From: Pseudomonadota bacterium
GTDB taxonomy: Bacteria; Pseudomonadota; Gammaproteobacteria; Burkholderiales; Thiobacillaceae
NCBI GenBank assembly: GCA_021826065.1
Contig: JAKADY010000020.1
Location: 1 to 49,936, forward strand
Reading direction: 5' to 3'
Length of the DNA stretch: 49,936 nucleotides
Position 1 is the stretch's first letter. Every line of letters starts with the position of its first letter. Shown one piece after another: positions 7,761 through 17,886 of the stretch. Below the pieces are notes generated by a model. The model did not search any database and was not told where the DNA came from. It worked only from the letters and a program-made list of their open reading frames with translations. Both the position numbers and the translations under genes were made by a program.

Positions 7761-8813
7761 ATGCGTGAGGTCACCATCGCCATCGACGCGATGGGCGGCG
7801 ATCATGGGCCGCACGTCACGGTCAAGGCCGCCCTCGACCTGGTCCACCAAACTGATGCGACCAACGTCGTCCTCGTCGGCCTGCAGGACGTGATCGCCGC
7901 CGAGCTCAAGGCCCGCAAGGCGTCCACGGGCACACGGCTGCGCATCCATCACGCCAGCGAGGTCGTCAAGATGGACGACCCGCCGGCCCAGGCCCTGCGC
8001 TACAAAAAGGATTCCTCCATGCGGGTCATGGCCGAACTCGTCAAGCGCGGCGAGGCCGACGCCGGCGTGTCGGCCGGCAACACCGGGGCGCTCATGGCCG
8101 TCTCCCGCTTCGTGTTGAAGACCCTGCCGGGCATCGACCGGCCAGCCATCGCCACCACCTTGCCCTCCTGCACGGGGCGGACCTACATGCTCGACCTGGG
8201 CGCCAACGTCGACTGCACGGCCGAACACCTGTTGCAGTTCGGCATCATGGGCGCGGCCCTGGTCTCCGCCGTCGAGCACCGCGAGCAGCCGCGTGTGGGG
8301 CTACTCAACATCGGCGAGGAAGACATCAAGGGCAACGATGTGGTCAAACAGGCCGCCGAGCTGCTCAAGGCCAGCGGGCTCAACTTCCACGGCAACGTCG
8401 AGGGCGACGACATCTACAACGGCACCGTGGACGTGGTGGTGTGCGATGGCTTCGTCGGCAACGTGGCCCTCAAGGCCTCGGAGGGCGTGGCACGGCTCAT
8501 CGCCGAGGAGCTGCGCCGCGAATTCAAACGCAACCCGCTCACGCGGCTGTCCGGGATCATCGCCCTGCCGGTGATCCGCGCCTTCAAACGCAAGATGGAC
8601 CCCCGCCGCTACAACGGCGCCAGCTTGCTCGGGCTCAACGGGGTGATCATCAAGAGCCATGGCTCGGCGGATGATTTCGCCTTCCTACAGGCCCTGCTGC
8701 GGGCAGTGGAGGAGGTGCGGGGCGGGCTGCTGCGCCGCATCGCCGACCAGGTCGGCGCCTACCAGGCCAGCATCGCCGCCCCGGTGGTCAAGCTGGCCGG
8801 CGGGGGGGCGTGA
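7761..8813 (+). CDS. plsX: Phosphate acyltransferase PlsX
   Basis: A 350-residue PlsX, which converts acyl-ACP and phosphate to acyl-phosphate, the acyl donor for PlsY in phospholipid synthesis. Diagnostic segments are [12 protein letters not shown] at the N-terminus, [24 protein letters not shown] and [17 protein letters not shown] start at 7734 would add nine residues, but [13 protein letters not shown] at 7761 matches the usual family start. The TGA stop overlaps the fabH ATG by one base (TGATG). Confidence 0.95.
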   Translation: MREVTIAIDAMGGDHGPHVTVKAALDLVHQTDATNVVLVGLQDVIAAELKARKASTGTRLRIHHASEVVKMDDPPAQALRYKKDSSMRVMAELVKRGEADAGVSAGNTGALMAVSRFVLKTLPGIDRPAIATTLPSCTGRTYMLDLGANVDCTAEHLLQFGIMGAALVSAVEHREQPRVGLLNIGEEDIKGNDVVKQAAELLKASGLNFHGNVEGDDIYNGTVDVVVCDGFVGNVALKASEGVARLIAEELRREFKRNPLTRLSGIIALPVIRAFKRKMDPRRYNGASLLGLNGVIIKSHGSADDFAFLQALLRAVEEVRGGLLRRIADQVGAYQASIAAPVVKLAGGGA

Positions 8814-9772
8814 TGGCCTACGCCCGCATCATCGGCACCGGCAGCTATCTGCCCGCGCGCATCACCACCAACGCCGACCTCGAGAAGATCGTCGACACCA
8901 CCGACGCCTGGATCGTCGAGCGCACCGGCATCCGGCAGCGGCACCACGCCGAGGAGGGCGAGCTCACCAGCGACCTCGCCCTCAAGGCGGCAGAGCGGGC
9001 CATCGAGGCGGCCGGCATCGACAGCGGCGAGATCGACCTGATCATCGTCGCCACCACCACGCCGGACCGGGTCTTCCCCAGCACCGCCTGCATCCTCCAG
9101 GCCAAGCTCGGCATCGCCAATGCCTGCCCGGCCTTCGACGTACAGGCGGTGTGCAGCGGCTTCATCTACGCCCTGGCCGTGGCCGACAACTTCGTGCGCG
9201 CCGGCCAGGCGCGCACGGTCCTTGTGGTGGGGGCCGAGACCCTGTCGCGCATCACCGACTGGACCGATCGCAGCAACTGCATCCTTTGGGGCGATGGGGC
9301 GGGTGCGGTGGTCCTGCGCGCCGCCGAGGAGGCGGGCATCATCGCCACCCATTTGCACGCCGACGGCCGCTACACCGATCTCCTCTTCGTCGACGGCGGG
9401 GTCTCGCTCAAGAAGGAGGGGGCCTGCTACATGCGCATGTCCGGCAACGCCGTGTTCAAGATGGCGGTCAACACGCTGGACGCCATCGTCGACGAGACCC
9501 TGGAGGCCAACGGCCTGGCCAAGTCCGACATCGACTGGTTGGTGCCGCATCAGGCCAACATTCGCATCATCCAGGCCACGGCGAAAAAGCTGGGCATGGG
9601 CATGGAGCGGGTGGTGGTGACGGTCGACCGCCACGGCAACACCTCGGCCGCCTCCATCCCGCTCGCCTTCGACACGGCGGTGCGCGACGGCCGCATCAAA
9701 CGCGGTGAGCTAGTGCTGATGGAGGCCTTTGGCGGCGGCTTCACCTGGGGCTCGGTCCTGCTGCGGTACTGA
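8813..9772 (+). CDS. fabH: 3-oxoacyl-ACP synthase III (KAS III)
   Basis: A 319-residue FabH that condenses an acyl-CoA primer with malonyl-ACP to start fatty acid synthesis. The catalytic Cys-His-Asn triad is visible: Cys114 in QAVCSGF, His246 in VPHQANIRI and Asn276 in RHGNTSAAS. The early [16 protein letters not shown] segment is also typical. The ATG at 8813 overlaps the plsX stop (TGATG); an in-frame GTG one codon earlier is possible. The 50-nt gap to fabD is unusually AT-rich for this region. Confidence 0.96.
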   Translation: MAYARIIGTGSYLPARITTNADLEKIVDTTDAWIVERTGIRQRHHAEEGELTSDLALKAAERAIEAAGIDSGEIDLIIVATTTPDRVFPSTACILQAKLGIANACPAFDVQAVCSGFIYALAVADNFVRAGQARTVLVVGAETLSRITDWTDRSNCILWGDGAGAVVLRAAEEAGIIATHLHADGRYTDLLFVDGGVSLKKEGACYMRMSGNAVFKMAVNTLDAIVDETLEANGLAKSDIDWLVPHQANIRIIQATAKKLGMGMERVVVTVDRHGNTSAASIPLAFDTAVRDGRIKRGELVLMEAFGGGFTWGSVLLRY

Positions 9773-9822
9773 GCACCGGCAGAAAATGAAGTAAAATATG
9801 AACAAATAAACGGAACACATTG

Positions 9823-10755
9823 ATGAATTTAGCTTTTACATTCCCTGGGCAGGGCTCGCAATCGGTCGGGATGATGGCCGCGTATGGGGATCACACCGTC
9901 ATCCGTGCGACCTTCGAGGAGGCGGGCGACGTCCTCGGGACCGATCTCTGGGCCCTGGTCGACGTGGGGCCGGCCGAGCAGCTCAACCTGACCACCAACA
10001 CCCAACCGGCCATGCTCGCCGCGGGGGTGGCCGTCTACCGCCTGTGGCGCGAGCTGGGCGGGCCGCAGCCGCAGGTGATGGCTGGGCACAGCCTGGGCGA
10101 ATACACCGCCCTGACCTGTGCCGGCGCCCTCGACTTCGCCGACGCCCTGCGCCTGGTGCGCACCCGGGCCGAGGCCATGCAGGCAGCGGTACCGGAGGGG
10201 CAGGGGGGGATGGCCGCCATCCTGGGTCTGGACGACGCCGTCGTCGAGGAACTCTGCCGTCAGGCGGCACAGGGGCAGGTGGTGGCGGCGGTCAATTTCA
10301 ACTGCCCGGGCCAGGTGGTGATCGCCGGCGAGCGTCCGGCGGTGGAGCGTGCCATGGCGCTCGCCAAGGCGCATGGTGCGAAGCGGGCGCTGATGCTGCC
10401 GGTGTCGGTGCCCTCGCATTGCGCCCTGATGCAGCCAGCGGCCGAGGCGTTGAGGCAGGCCCTCGCCGCGGTGGAGATCCGCAGCCCCCGCGTCCCGGTG
10501 CTGCACAACGTGGACGTCGCGGCACACGCGGCGCCGGAGGCCATCCGAACGGCCCTCACACAGCAGCTCTACAGCCCGGTGCGCTGGGTGGAGACGGTGC
10601 TGGCGATGCGGGACATGGGCGTGGCACTTGTGGCCGAATGTGGCCCTGGCAAGGTGCTGGCGGGGCTCAACAAACGCATCCTCGGCGACGTTGCCACGCC
10701 GGCCCTGGCCGATGCGGCGAGCCTGGCCGAGACCCTGGCACGCGTGAACAACTGA
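9823..10755 (+). CDS. fabD: Malonyl CoA-acyl carrier protein transacylase
   Basis: A 310-residue FabD that transfers malonyl from CoA to ACP. It shows FPGQGSQSVGM at the N-terminus, the nucleophile elbow AGHSLGEYTAL with Ser90, His199 in VPSHCALM, and the C-terminal GPGKVLAGLNKRI. ATG 9823 is taken as the start (MNLAFTFPGQG); a TTG one codon earlier is less likely. The first codons are AT-rich (aatttagcttttaca), which would keep the initiation region unstructured. fabG follows after 9 nt. Confidence 0.96.
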   Translation: MNLAFTFPGQGSQSVGMMAAYGDHTVIRATFEEAGDVLGTDLWALVDVGPAEQLNLTTNTQPAMLAAGVAVYRLWRELGGPQPQVMAGHSLGEYTALTCAGALDFADALRLVRTRAEAMQAAVPEGQGGMAAILGLDDAVVEELCRQAAQGQVVAAVNFNCPGQVVIAGERPAVERAMALAKAHGAKRALMLPVSVPSHCALMQPAAEALRQALAAVEIRSPRVPVLHNVDVAAHAAPEAIRTALTQQLYSPVRWVETVLAMRDMGVALVAECGPGKVLAGLNKRILGDVATPALADAASLAETLARVNN

Positions 10756-10764
10756 GGAGACCCT

Positions 10765-11502
10765 ATGGAAGGCAGAGTCGCTTTAGTCACCGGGGCGAGC
10801 CGTGGCATCGGCCAGGCCATCCTGCACGCGCTCGCCCGGCAGGGGGCCACCGTCATCGGCACGGCCACCCGTGAGCAGGGTGCGGCCGAGATCGGCGCCG
10901 CACTGACTGCCGCCGGGCTCAAAGGCGAGGGATTGGCGCTCGACGTGACCGACCCGGGCCAGATCGAGCGCACGATCGAACACATTCTGGGCCGCCACGG
11001 GCGCATCGACATCCTCGTCAACAACGCCGGCATCACCCGCGACAACCTGCTCATGCGCATGAAAGACGAGGAGTGGGCGGCCATCATCGACACCAATCTC
11101 ACCTCGGTCTTCCGCCTAAGCCGGGCCGTGCTCAAACCCATGATGAAGGCGAGATACGGCCGCATCATCAGCATCGCCTCCGTCGTCGGGGTATCGGGCA
11201 ACGCCGGGCAGACCAACTATGCCGCCGCCAAGGCCGGCATGATCGGGTTTTCCAAGTCGCTGGCGCAGGAGGTGGGCAGCCGAGGGATCACCGTCAACTG
11301 CGTCGCGCCCGGCTTCATCGACACCGACATGACACGGGCGCTGCCCGAGGCGCAGCGGCAGAAGCTGCTGGAACGCATCCCGCTGGGCCGCCTGGGCAGC
11401 CCCGAGGACATCGCCCACGCCGTCGCCTTCCTGGCCTCGGATGCGGCCGGCTACATCACCGGCGCCACCCTGCACGTGAACGGCGGCATGTATATGGACT
11501 AG
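10765..11502 (+). CDS. fabG: 3-oxoacyl-ACP reductase
   Basis: A 245-residue short-chain dehydrogenase. It has the NADPH-binding TGASRGIG (residues 9-16), the NNAG motif (86-89) and the catalytic Ser139, Tyr152 and Lys156 (YAAAK). FabG reduces 3-oxoacyl-ACP in the elongation cycle. The start follows a GAGGAGA ribosome-binding site. The stop is followed within 8 nt by a promoter-like element for acpP. Confidence 0.96.
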   Translation: MEGRVALVTGASRGIGQAILHALARQGATVIGTATREQGAAEIGAALTAAGLKGEGLALDVTDPGQIERTIEHILGRHGRIDILVNNAGITRDNLLMRMKDEEWAAIIDTNLTSVFRLSRAVLKPMMKARYGRIISIASVVGVSGNAGQTNYAAAKAGMIGFSKSLAQEVGSRGITVNCVAPGFIDTDMTRALPEAQRQKLLERIPLGRLGSPEDIAHAVAFLASDAAGYITGATLHVNGGMYMD

Positions 11503-11510
11503 GGGGTTTT

Positions 11511-11519
11511 TGCTAGAAT
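11511..11519 (+). promoter_or_regulatory. Extended -10 promoter candidate for acpP
   Basis: TGCTAGAAT is an extended -10 (TGN + TAGAAT at 11514-11519). Immediately after fabG, it would give a leader of about 90 nt before acpP. No convincing -35 is seen, as expected for an extended -10 promoter. The same nine bases occur at 16664-16672 ahead of pilZ. Confidence 0.55.
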
Positions 11520-11615
11520 CCCGCCACCTTTTCGTTACCTCTGGCCGGCCAAGCCGACTACCGTCCGGGCCCTCCCGGTCGACCTTCCCATCCACCCTTT
11601 AGGGAGCAGAAGCAG

Positions 11616-11855
11616 ATGAGCGATATCGAACAGCGTGTCAAGAAGATTGTTGCCGAACAACTGGGCGTCAACGAGGCGGACATCAAGATGGAGTCGTCCT
11701 TCGTCGACGACCTCGGCGCCGATTCCCTCGACACCGTGGAACTGGTGATGGCCCTGGAAGAGGAGTTCGAGTGCGAAATCCCCGACGAGGAAGCCGAAAA
11801 GATCACCACCGTGCAGCAGGCTGTCGATTACATCAAGGCCCACCAGGCCGGTTGA
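11616..11855 (+). CDS. acpP: Acyl carrier protein
   Basis: A 79-residue acidic four-helix ACP with the phosphopantetheine attachment site [19 protein letters not shown] (Ser37). It carries growing acyl chains for FAS-II, PlsX and lipid A enzymes. The AGGGAGCAGAAGCAG leader supplies a Shine-Dalgarno. It has its own promoter-like element upstream, consistent with the high demand for ACP. Confidence 0.98.
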   Translation: MSDIEQRVKKIVAEQLGVNEADIKMESSFVDDLGADSLDTVELVMALEEEFECEIPDEEAEKITTVQQAVDYIKAHQAG

Positions 11856-11935
11856 GGCAGACCGCTCATGGCCGATGAGCCGCCCCCGCCGATGAAAAAG
11901 CGCCTGCCGGCCATGAACGGTTCCCTCACCCCCAA

Positions 11936-11960
11936 CCCCTCTCCCGCTTGCGGGAGGGGG
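11936..11960. repeat. Palindromic repeat in the acpP-fabF gap
   Basis: CCCCTCTCCCGC (11936-11947) and GCGGGAGGGGG (11950-11960) form a strong hairpin preceded by CCCTCACCCCCAA. This kind of CTCTCCCGC/GCGGGAGAG palindrome is a common dispersed repeat in gammaproteobacterial genomes. It has no T run, so it is more likely a repeat or mRNA-stabilising hairpin than an intrinsic terminator. The 164-nt gap 11856-12019 otherwise holds no gene. Confidence 0.55.
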
Positions 11961-12019
11961 GGGCGTCGTGATCGGCTACGCCGATTTCCACGATAATCCT
12001 GCCGACCTGGAGGATAGAG

Positions 12020-13258
12020 TTGTCCAAACGCAGAGTCGTCGTGACCGGTCTGGGGATCATCTCCCCGATCGGCAACACGGTCGAGGCTGCCTGGAGCAGC
12101 CTGATGGCCGGCACCAGCGGGATCACCCGCATCAGCCGCTTCGACCCATCCGCCTTCGCCTCGCAGATCGCCGGCGAGGTCAAGGGTTTCGATGTCACGG
12201 CCTACATCAGTGCCAAGGATGCCCGCCGCATGGATGTCTTCATCCACTACGGCCTGGCGGCCGGCATCGATGCCATCCGCGATTCCGGCATCGAGGTCAC
12301 GGATGCCAATCGCGAGCGCATCGGTGTGAACATCGGCTCCGGCATCGGTGGCCTGCCGATGATCGAGACGACGCACAAGACCTATCTCGACGACGGTCCC
12401 CGTAAGATCTCCCCCTTCTTCATCCCGAGCTCGATCATCAACATGATCTCGGGGCACCTGTCCATCCTCTACGGCCTGCAGGGGCCCAATCTAGCCATGG
12501 TCACCGCCTGCACCACCGGCACGCACGCGATCGGCGAGTCGGCGCGGCTCATCGAGCGCGGCGACGCCGACGTGATGATCGCCGGCGGGGCGGAATCGAC
12601 CGTCTGCCCGCTGGCCATCGGCGGCTTCGGTGCGGCGCGGGCGCTGTCCACCCGCAACGACGACCCGGCAGGCGCCAGCCGCCCCTGGGACAAGGGGCGC
12701 GACGGCTTCGTCCTGGGGGAGGGGGCCGGCGTGCTGGTCCTGGAGGAATACGAGCACGCCAAGGCGCGGGGGGCCCGCATCTACTGTGAGCTGATCGGCT
12801 ACGGCCGGGGGGCCGACGCCCATCACATGACCGCCCCCACCGAGGACGGCTCCGGAGCCGCGCGCTGCATGAACGCGGCACTACGCGACGCGGGCCTCAA
12901 TCCCGACCAGGTCGACTACATCAACGCCCACGGGACCTCGACCCCCCTGGGCGACGTGGCGGAGACCAAGGCCATCAAGCTCTCTTTCGGCGCGCATGCC
13001 CGCCGCCTCATGGTCAGCTCCACCAAGTCGATGACCGGACACCTGCTCGGCGCCGCCGGTGGGGTGGAGGCGGTGTTTACCGCACTGGCCCTGGCCCGCA
13101 ATGCGGTCCCGCCCACCATCAACCTGATCGAACCCGACCCGGAGTGCGACCTGGATTACGTGCCCAACACGGCACGCGAGGCGCGCATCCAGGTGGCCTT
13201 GTCCAACTCCTTCGGTTTCGGCGGCACCAACGGGACCCTGATCTTCCGGCGGGTCTGA
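12020..13258 (+). CDS. fabF: 3-oxoacyl-ACP synthase II (KAS II)
   Basis: A 412-residue condensing enzyme. It has the nucleophile Cys164 in [10 protein letters not shown] and the two catalytic His motifs NAHGTSTP and GHLLGAAGG, with the C-terminal [14 protein letters not shown]. It extends acyl-ACP and is needed for cis-vaccenate. The start is a TTG at 12020 ([12 protein letters not shown]) supported by GGAGGA 6 nt upstream. It follows acpP in the usual order. Confidence 0.96.
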   Translation: MSKRRVVVTGLGIISPIGNTVEAAWSSLMAGTSGITRISRFDPSAFASQIAGEVKGFDVTAYISAKDARRMDVFIHYGLAAGIDAIRDSGIEVTDANRERIGVNIGSGIGGLPMIETTHKTYLDDGPRKISPFFIPSSIINMISGHLSILYGLQGPNLAMVTACTTGTHAIGESARLIERGDADVMIAGGAESTVCPLAIGGFGAARALSTRNDDPAGASRPWDKGRDGFVLGEGAGVLVLEEYEHAKARGARIYCELIGYGRGADAHHMTAPTEDGSGAARCMNAALRDAGLNPDQVDYINAHGTSTPLGDVAETKAIKLSFGAHARRLMVSSTKSMTGHLLGAAGGVEAVFTALALARNAVPPTINLIEPDPECDLDYVPNTAREARIQVALSNSFGFGGTNGTLIFRRV

Positions 13259-13300
13259 GACCGCGCCGGGGCCGCCGTCTGCCAGCGGCTGCGCGCCAGG

Positions 13301-14131
13301 ATGATGCCGTCTGCCCCCCTCACGCTGGTGAACGGCGCTGTGCAGGATACACTGCCGGGCCTCGACCGCGGCCTGCAGTACGGGGACGGGGTGTTCCGCA
13401 CCGTGCGCGTGCACCGGGGCCGTCCGCAGTGGTGGGCGACACACATGTGCAAGCTGGCCGAGGATGCCGATCGGCTGGCGATCCCCGCACCCCCATCTGC
13501 CGTATGGGAACGCGAGGTCGACACCCTGCTCGCCACCGCGCCGGCCGAGTGCGTGCTCAAGCTCATCCTCACGCGCGGCACCGGCCCGCGCGGCTACCGT
13601 CCTGCCGCGCAGCCCGAGCCGACGCGCATCGTCCAGGTCTCGGACTGGCCCGCAAACATCGAGGCCGTGGCGGCGCGCGGCGCCGTCGTCCATCTGTGCG
13701 CACTGCGTCTGGCGGAACAGCCACGCCTGGCCGGCATCAAACACCTGAACCGCTTGGAGAACGTCCTGGCGACCCTGGAGTGGCCGCCGGGGGAGGCCGA
13801 CGAGGGTCTCATGCTCGACCCGAGCGGCCGGGTCGTCTGCGGTGTCAGCAGCAATGTCTTTCTCGTCCGCCAGGGTCGGCTCCTCACCCCCAGGCTCAGC
13901 CGCTGCGGTGTGGCCGGTGTGGCCCGCCAGCAGGTCCTGGCGCTGGCCGCCCAACTCAAGCTGCCGGCATCGGAGTCCGATATCGGTCTGGATGAACTTT
14001 TGACGGCCGACGAGGTGTTTTTGACCAACAGCCTGATCCGTCTCTGGCCGGTCGCCCGCCTGGGCGAGCGTCATTGGGGCGAGCCGCGGCTGGCCGCCGA
14101 GCTGCGTCGGCTTCTCGACGATGCTGCGTAA
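13301..14131 (+). CDS. pabC: Aminodeoxychorismate lyase
   Basis: A 276-residue fold-type IV PLP enzyme that releases pyruvate from 4-amino-4-deoxychorismate to give p-aminobenzoate for folate. The PLP Lys is Lys147 in LAGIKHLNRLENVLA. Other family features are DRGLQYGDGVFRTVRV at the N-terminus and GRVVCGVSSNVFLV (about 179-192). Its place between fabF and mltG is as in E. coli. It overlaps mltG by 11 nt. Confidence 0.92.
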   Translation: MMPSAPLTLVNGAVQDTLPGLDRGLQYGDGVFRTVRVHRGRPQWWATHMCKLAEDADRLAIPAPPSAVWEREVDTLLATAPAECVLKLILTRGTGPRGYRPAAQPEPTRIVQVSDWPANIEAVAARGAVVHLCALRLAEQPRLAGIKHLNRLENVLATLEWPPGEADEGLMLDPSGRVVCGVSSNVFLVRQGRLLTPRLSRCGVAGVARQQVLALAAQLKLPASESDIGLDELLTADEVFLTNSLIRLWPVARLGERHWGEPRLAAELRRLLDDAA

Positions 14132-15119
14132 GCTTGCACCATGGGCTGGCATCGCGCTCGCGCTGGCAATGGGCTGGTTGGGCTGGCTGGCCTGGTATGC
14201 CTACTCCCCCACCGGACGCGGACCTTTCCCGGTGGAGGTCCACATCGAGCCGGGCAGTGCCTTCAAAACAGTGGCCGACCAGCTCCACGCCCTTGGGGTC
14301 GTCGACCATCCGCTCGCCTTCACCCTGATCGCGCGCCTGAGCGGTCAGGCCACACAGGTGAAGGCCGGCAGCTATCTGTTCGAGGCGGCCGTCCCGCCCA
14401 CAGCGCTCTTGCGCAAGCTCACCCAGGGCGAGATCCTGCTCGGCAAGATCACCTTCATCGAGGGATGGACCTTTCGCCAGATGCGCGAGGCGATCGACCG
14501 GCACCCCCGTCTGCGGCACGACACCGCCGCGCTAAGCGATGCCGAGCTCCTGGCCGAACTGGGCATCGAGGCCTCGCATCCGGAGGGCCTGTTCTTTCCC
14601 GACACCTACTACTTCGACATCGGCAGCTCCGACAAGGCCCTCTACCTGCGTGCCTATCACGCCATGCAACAGGTCTTGCAGTAGGCCTGGGAGACACGCG
14701 CCGAGGGATTGCCCTACCGCTCGCCCTATGAGGTGCTGATCATGGCCTCGATCATCGAAAAGGAGACCGGGGTACCGGAGGAGCGCCCGCTCATCGCCGC
14801 CGTGTTCGTGAACCGGCTGCGGCTGGGCATGCGCCTGCAGACCGACCCCACGGTGATCTATGGCATGGGTGAGCAGTTCGACGGCAACCTGCGCAAGATC
14901 GATCTCCAGACGGACACCCCCTACAATACCTACACCCGCGCCGGCCTGCCGCCCACGCCCATCGCCTTGCCGGGCGCCGCCTCCATCCGCGCCGCGGTCA
15001 ATCCCGAGGCGAGCCGGGTCCTGTATTTCGTGTCCAAGGGCAACGGCCGGCATCACTTTTCCGAGACCCTGGACGAGCACAACCGGGCTGTGGCGCGTTA
15101 TCAGAGGAACCGACCGTGA
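14121..15119 (+). pseudogene. mltG: Endolytic murein transglycosylase MltG (YceG), interrupted by an in-frame TAG
   Basis: The reading frame encodes an MltG/YceG protein: a single N-terminal membrane segment (about 8-28), a LysM-like region, TFIEGWTFRQMREAI, and FPDTYYFDIGSSDKALYLRAY. It then meets an in-frame TAG at 14682-14684 (codon 188). The same frame continues without any shift as AWETRAEGLPYRSPYEVL, then the catalytic region IMASIIEKETGVPEERP, then [11 protein letters not shown] to the stop at 15119. E. coli MltG has a Glu-rich stretch where the TAG falls, so a GAG-to-TAG change is the simplest reading. The truncated product would lack the catalytic Glu of EKETG. MltG cleaves nascent glycan strands. 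A sequencing error, true loss of function, or amber suppression are all possible. Confidence 0.85.
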
Positions 15120-15727
15120 GCCGTGGACTGTTCATCACCCTCGAAGGCGTCGATGGGGCCGGCAAGAGCACCCACATCGACTGGATGGCCGAGCGCTTCC
15201 GCGCGCGGGGACGGGTGGTGCGTTGCACCCGTGAGCCGGGTGGCACACCGCTGGGCGAGAGGCTGCGCGCGCTGCTCCTCAACGAGGCCATGCACCCGGA
15301 CACGGAGGCGCTGCTCATGTTCGCCGCCCGGCGCGAGCATCTGGTGCGGGTGATCGAACCCGCCCTCGCGGCCGGTGAGGTGGTCATCTCGGATCGTTTC
15401 ACCGACGCGAGCTTCGCCTATCAGTGCGGTGGCCGTGGGCTGCCGGAGGCGCGTCTTGAGGTCCTGGAGTCCTGGGTGCAGGGCGCCCTGCAGCCGGATC
15501 TGACCCTGCTCTTCGATGTCGACCACGAAATAGCCCAGGCCCGTCGCGACGCCGTGCGCGATCCCGACCGCTTCGAGCGCGAGGATCCGCAGTTCCACGC
15601 CCGTGTGCGCGCCGCCTACCTGCGCCGAGCCGAGCGCTTTCCCGAGCGCATCCGCCGCGTCGATGCCAACCAGCCGGTGGAGGCGGTGCGCCGGCAGATC
15701 GAGACCCTGATCGCGCCCTGGCTATGA
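15116..15727 (+). CDS. tmk: Thymidylate kinase
   Basis: A 203-residue dTMP kinase. It has the P-loop [11 protein letters not shown] (about 9-19), the DRF motif [14 protein letters not shown] (about 89-102) and a C-terminal lid region. It phosphorylates dTMP to dTDP. The GTG start at 15116 overlaps the mltG stop as GTGA, so its expression may be coupled to ribosomes finishing mltG. If the mltG amber codon is real, tmk translation could be affected. Its own stop overlaps holB as ATGA. Confidence 0.95.
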   Translation: MSRGLFITLEGVDGAGKSTHIDWMAERFRARGRVVRCTREPGGTPLGERLRALLLNEAMHPDTEALLMFAARREHLVRVIEPALAAGEVVISDRFTDASFAYQCGGRGLPEARLEVLESWVQGALQPDLTLLFDVDHEIAQARRDAVRDPDRFEREDPQFHARVRAAYLRRAERFPERIRRVDANQPVEAVRRQIETLIAPWL

Positions 15728-16713
15728 GCGTGCACCCCTGGAACCTGGCGGTCTGGCAGCGGCTCACGCGCGAGCCCGAGCGTCTGCCGCACGCCCTCCT
15801 GCTGCATGGCATGCCGGGCGTGGGCAAATATGCACTTGCCCGCGCCCTGGCCCAATGGCTGCTGTGTCTGACACCAACGTCCCAGGGGGGGTGCGGCCGC
15901 TGTCAGTCCTGCGCCTGGCTTATGCAGGATGCCCATCCCGACCTGCACCTGATCGAGCCCCTGGCTGACCCCGACGAAGCGGAGAAGGGCAGGCGCGGCG
16001 GGGCGGTGATCAAGATCGGCCAGCTGCGCGAGGTCATTGAGGCGCTGAGTCTCTCCGCGCACCAGGGGGGCTGGCGCGTGGCCATCATCCGGCCGGCCGA
16101 GGCCATGAACGCAGCGGCGGCCAACGCCCTGCTCAAAACCCTGGAAGAGCCGCCGCCCGGCGTGCTGCTGATCCTGGTCAGCCATCATCCACGACGGCTG
16201 CTGCCCACGGTGCGTTCGCGCTGTCGCGCCGTCGCCATTCCGCGGCCGTCACAGCCTCAGGCGCTCGACTGGCTCGCCGCGCAAGGCGTGACCGGGGCCG
16301 AGGCCGAGACGGCGCTGCGCGAGGCGGGCGGGGCGCCCCTGCTGGCGCTCGAGTTCGCCGACCCCGAGCGCAGCGCCCGGCGCGAAGGTCTGCTCCAGGC
16401 GCTGGCTGAGCCGGCAAAACAGGACTGGTGTGCCCTGGCCCAGGCCCTGCAGGGGGCGGTGGCCGAGACCTGGGGCTGGCTCACGCGTTGGGTGAGCGAC
16501 CTGATCGCCTGCAAAAGCGGCGCACCCATCCGTTATTTCCCACAGCACACGCCCCGACTGCAATCCCTGGCGGCCCGTGCCAACCCGGTGCAGCTCTGGG
16601 CGCTCTACGAGACCCTGCTCATGGCAGGCCGCCATCTGCAGCATCCGCTCAACCCGCAGCTGTTGCTAGAATCCTGGCTGCTGCGCTATGCCCGCATGGA
16701 GGATCGAGCATGA
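15724..16713 (+). CDS. holB: DNA polymerase III delta' subunit
   Basis: A 329-residue clamp-loader subunit of the AAA+ family. It has a P-loop-like [12 protein letters not shown] (29-40), zinc-binding cysteines Cys48, Cys57, Cys60 and Cys63, [22 protein letters not shown] (sensor region), and [12 protein letters not shown]. Delta' is the rigid stator of the clamp loader; Tyr after GK in place of Ser/Thr agrees with its not hydrolysing ATP. ATGA overlaps join it to tmk and pilZ. Confidence 0.94.
   Translation: MSVHPWNLAVWQRLTREPERLPHALLLHGMPGVGKYALARALAQWLLCLTPTSQGGCGRCQSCAWLMQDAHPDLHLIEPLADPDEAEKGRRGGAVIKIGQLREVIEALSLSAHQGGWRVAIIRPAEAMNAAAANALLKTLEEPPPGVLLILVSHHPRRLLPTVRSRCRAVAIPRPSQPQALDWLAAQGVTGAEAETALREAGGAPLLALEFADPERSARREGLLQALAEPAKQDWCALAQALQGAVAETWGWLTRWVSDLIACKSGAPIRYFPQHTPRLQSLAARANPVQLWALYETLLMAGRHLQHPLNPQLLLESWLLRYARMEDRA
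16664..16672 (+). promoter_or_regulatory. Possible intragenic promoter for pilZ-tatD
   Basis: TGCTAGAAT, an extended -10 identical to the one before acpP, lies within the 3' end of holB, about 38 nt upstream of the pilZ ATG. It also encodes the LLLESW residues, so it may be coincidental. Confidence 0.35.
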
Positions 16714-17081
16714 CCGACGACGGCAAGATCGCACGACACCCCGCCCGCCCCGGTGTCCTCTCCCTGACCATACGCGAGCGGTCGGCCCTTTACGCCGCCT
16801 ACATGCCCTACATCAAAGGCGGTGGTCTGTTCATCCCGACCAACCGCACCTACCAGATGGGCGACCAGGTCTACATGCTGCTGTCGCTGATGGACGAACC
16901 CAGCAAGTATTCGCTGTCCGGCAAGGTGGTCTGGCTCACGCCGGCCGGTGCGCAGGGCAACCGGCAGCAGGGCATCGGCGTGCAATTCGAGGACAGCGAC
17001 AGCGGCCGCGCGGTGCGCAACAAGATCGAGAGCATCCTCGGCAATGCGATGAAATCGACCCGGCCGACGCACACGATCTGA
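16710..17081 (+). CDS. pilZ: PilZ domain protein
   Basis: A 123-residue single-domain PilZ protein, resembling the type IV pilus factor PilZ found between holB and tatD in Pseudomonas and Xanthomonas. The segment GGLFIPTNRTYQMGDQVYMLLSLMDEP matches the family, as does VVWLTPAGAQGNRQQGIGVQF. The N-terminal RxxxR and DxSxxG c-di-GMP-binding motifs are not obvious, which fits the non-binding pilus-assembly type of PilZ. No pilus genes are in the window. The ATG overlaps the holB stop (ATGA). Confidence 0.88.
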   Translation: MTDDGKIARHPARPGVLSLTIRERSALYAAYMPYIKGGGLFIPTNRTYQMGDQVYMLLSLMDEPSKYSLSGKVVWLTPAGAQGNRQQGIGVQFEDSDSGRAVRNKIESILGNAMKSTRPTHTI

Positions 17082-17102
17082 ACCACACCCTGCCGGTTGC
17101 GC

Positions 17103-17882
17103 ATGAACGCCCTGGTCGATTCCCACTGTCACCTCGATTTTCCGGACTACACCGAGGGGGTCGAGCCCCTGCTCGCCAACATGGCGCAGGCGGGCGTCTC
17201 ACACGCCCTTTGCGTGTCGGTCAGCCTGAAGCGCTTCCCGGGTGTGCTGGCCCTGGCCGAGCGATATGACAACCTGTACGCCTCGGTCGGGGTGCATCCC
17301 GATCACGAGGATGCGCAGGAGCCCAGTGTCGAGGAACTGGTCCGTCTGGCAGACCACCCCCGGATCATCGCCATCGGCGAGACCGGACTGGACTACTACA
17401 GGAGTCCCCGGGAGGCGGTGGCCTGGCAGCGCGAGCGCTTCCGCACCCACATCCGCGCCGCGCGAGCCGCGGGTAAGCCCTTGATCATCCACACCCGCAA
17501 CGCCGCCGAGGACACCCTGGCGATCATGGCGGAGGAGGGGGCCGACGCGGTCGGCGGGGTGATGCACTGCTTCACCGAGTCGCTGGCGGTGGCGGAGCAG
17601 GCGATGGCCATGGGGTTCTACATCTCTTTCTCCGGCATCGTCACCTTCAAGAATGCCGCCAGCCTGCGCGAAGTGGCCGCCGCCGTGCCGCTCGACCGGC
17701 TGCTGGTGGAGACCGATGCCCCCTACCTCGCCCCGGTGCCGCACCGGGGCAAGCGCAACGAGCCGGCCTACGTGGTGCACGTGGCCGAGACCATCGCGCG
17801 CATCAAGGGGATAGGGCTGGAGGAGGTGGCCCGGGCGAGCCGGGAGAACTTCTTCCGCCTGTTCGCCTGCCCGGCCGTCTGA
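17103..17882 (+). CDS. ycfH: TatD family metal-dependent hydrolase (YcfH)
   Basis: A 259-residue TIM-barrel hydrolase. The metal-binding residues are in VDSHCHLDFP, GETGLDYY (about 92-99), PLIIHTRNA, MHCFTES and VETDAPYLAPVPHRGKRNEP. TatD-family proteins are metal-dependent deoxyribonucleases or related hydrolases; the physiological substrate of the YcfH branch is unsettled. The order tmk-holB-ycfH is that of E. coli. I chose ATG 17103 over a TTG two codons earlier. A hairpin with a T run follows 20-60 nt after the stop. Confidence 0.93.
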   Translation: MNALVDSHCHLDFPDYTEGVEPLLANMAQAGVSHALCVSVSLKRFPGVLALAERYDNLYASVGVHPDHEDAQEPSVEELVRLADHPRIIAIGETGLDYYRSPREAVAWQRERFRTHIRAARAAGKPLIIHTRNAAEDTLAIMAEEGADAVGGVMHCFTESLAVAEQAMAMGFYISFSGIVTFKNAASLREVAAAVPLDRLLVETDAPYLAPVPHRGKRNEPAYVVHVAETIARIKGIGLEEVARASRENFFRLFACPAV

Positions 17883-17886
17883 TCAT

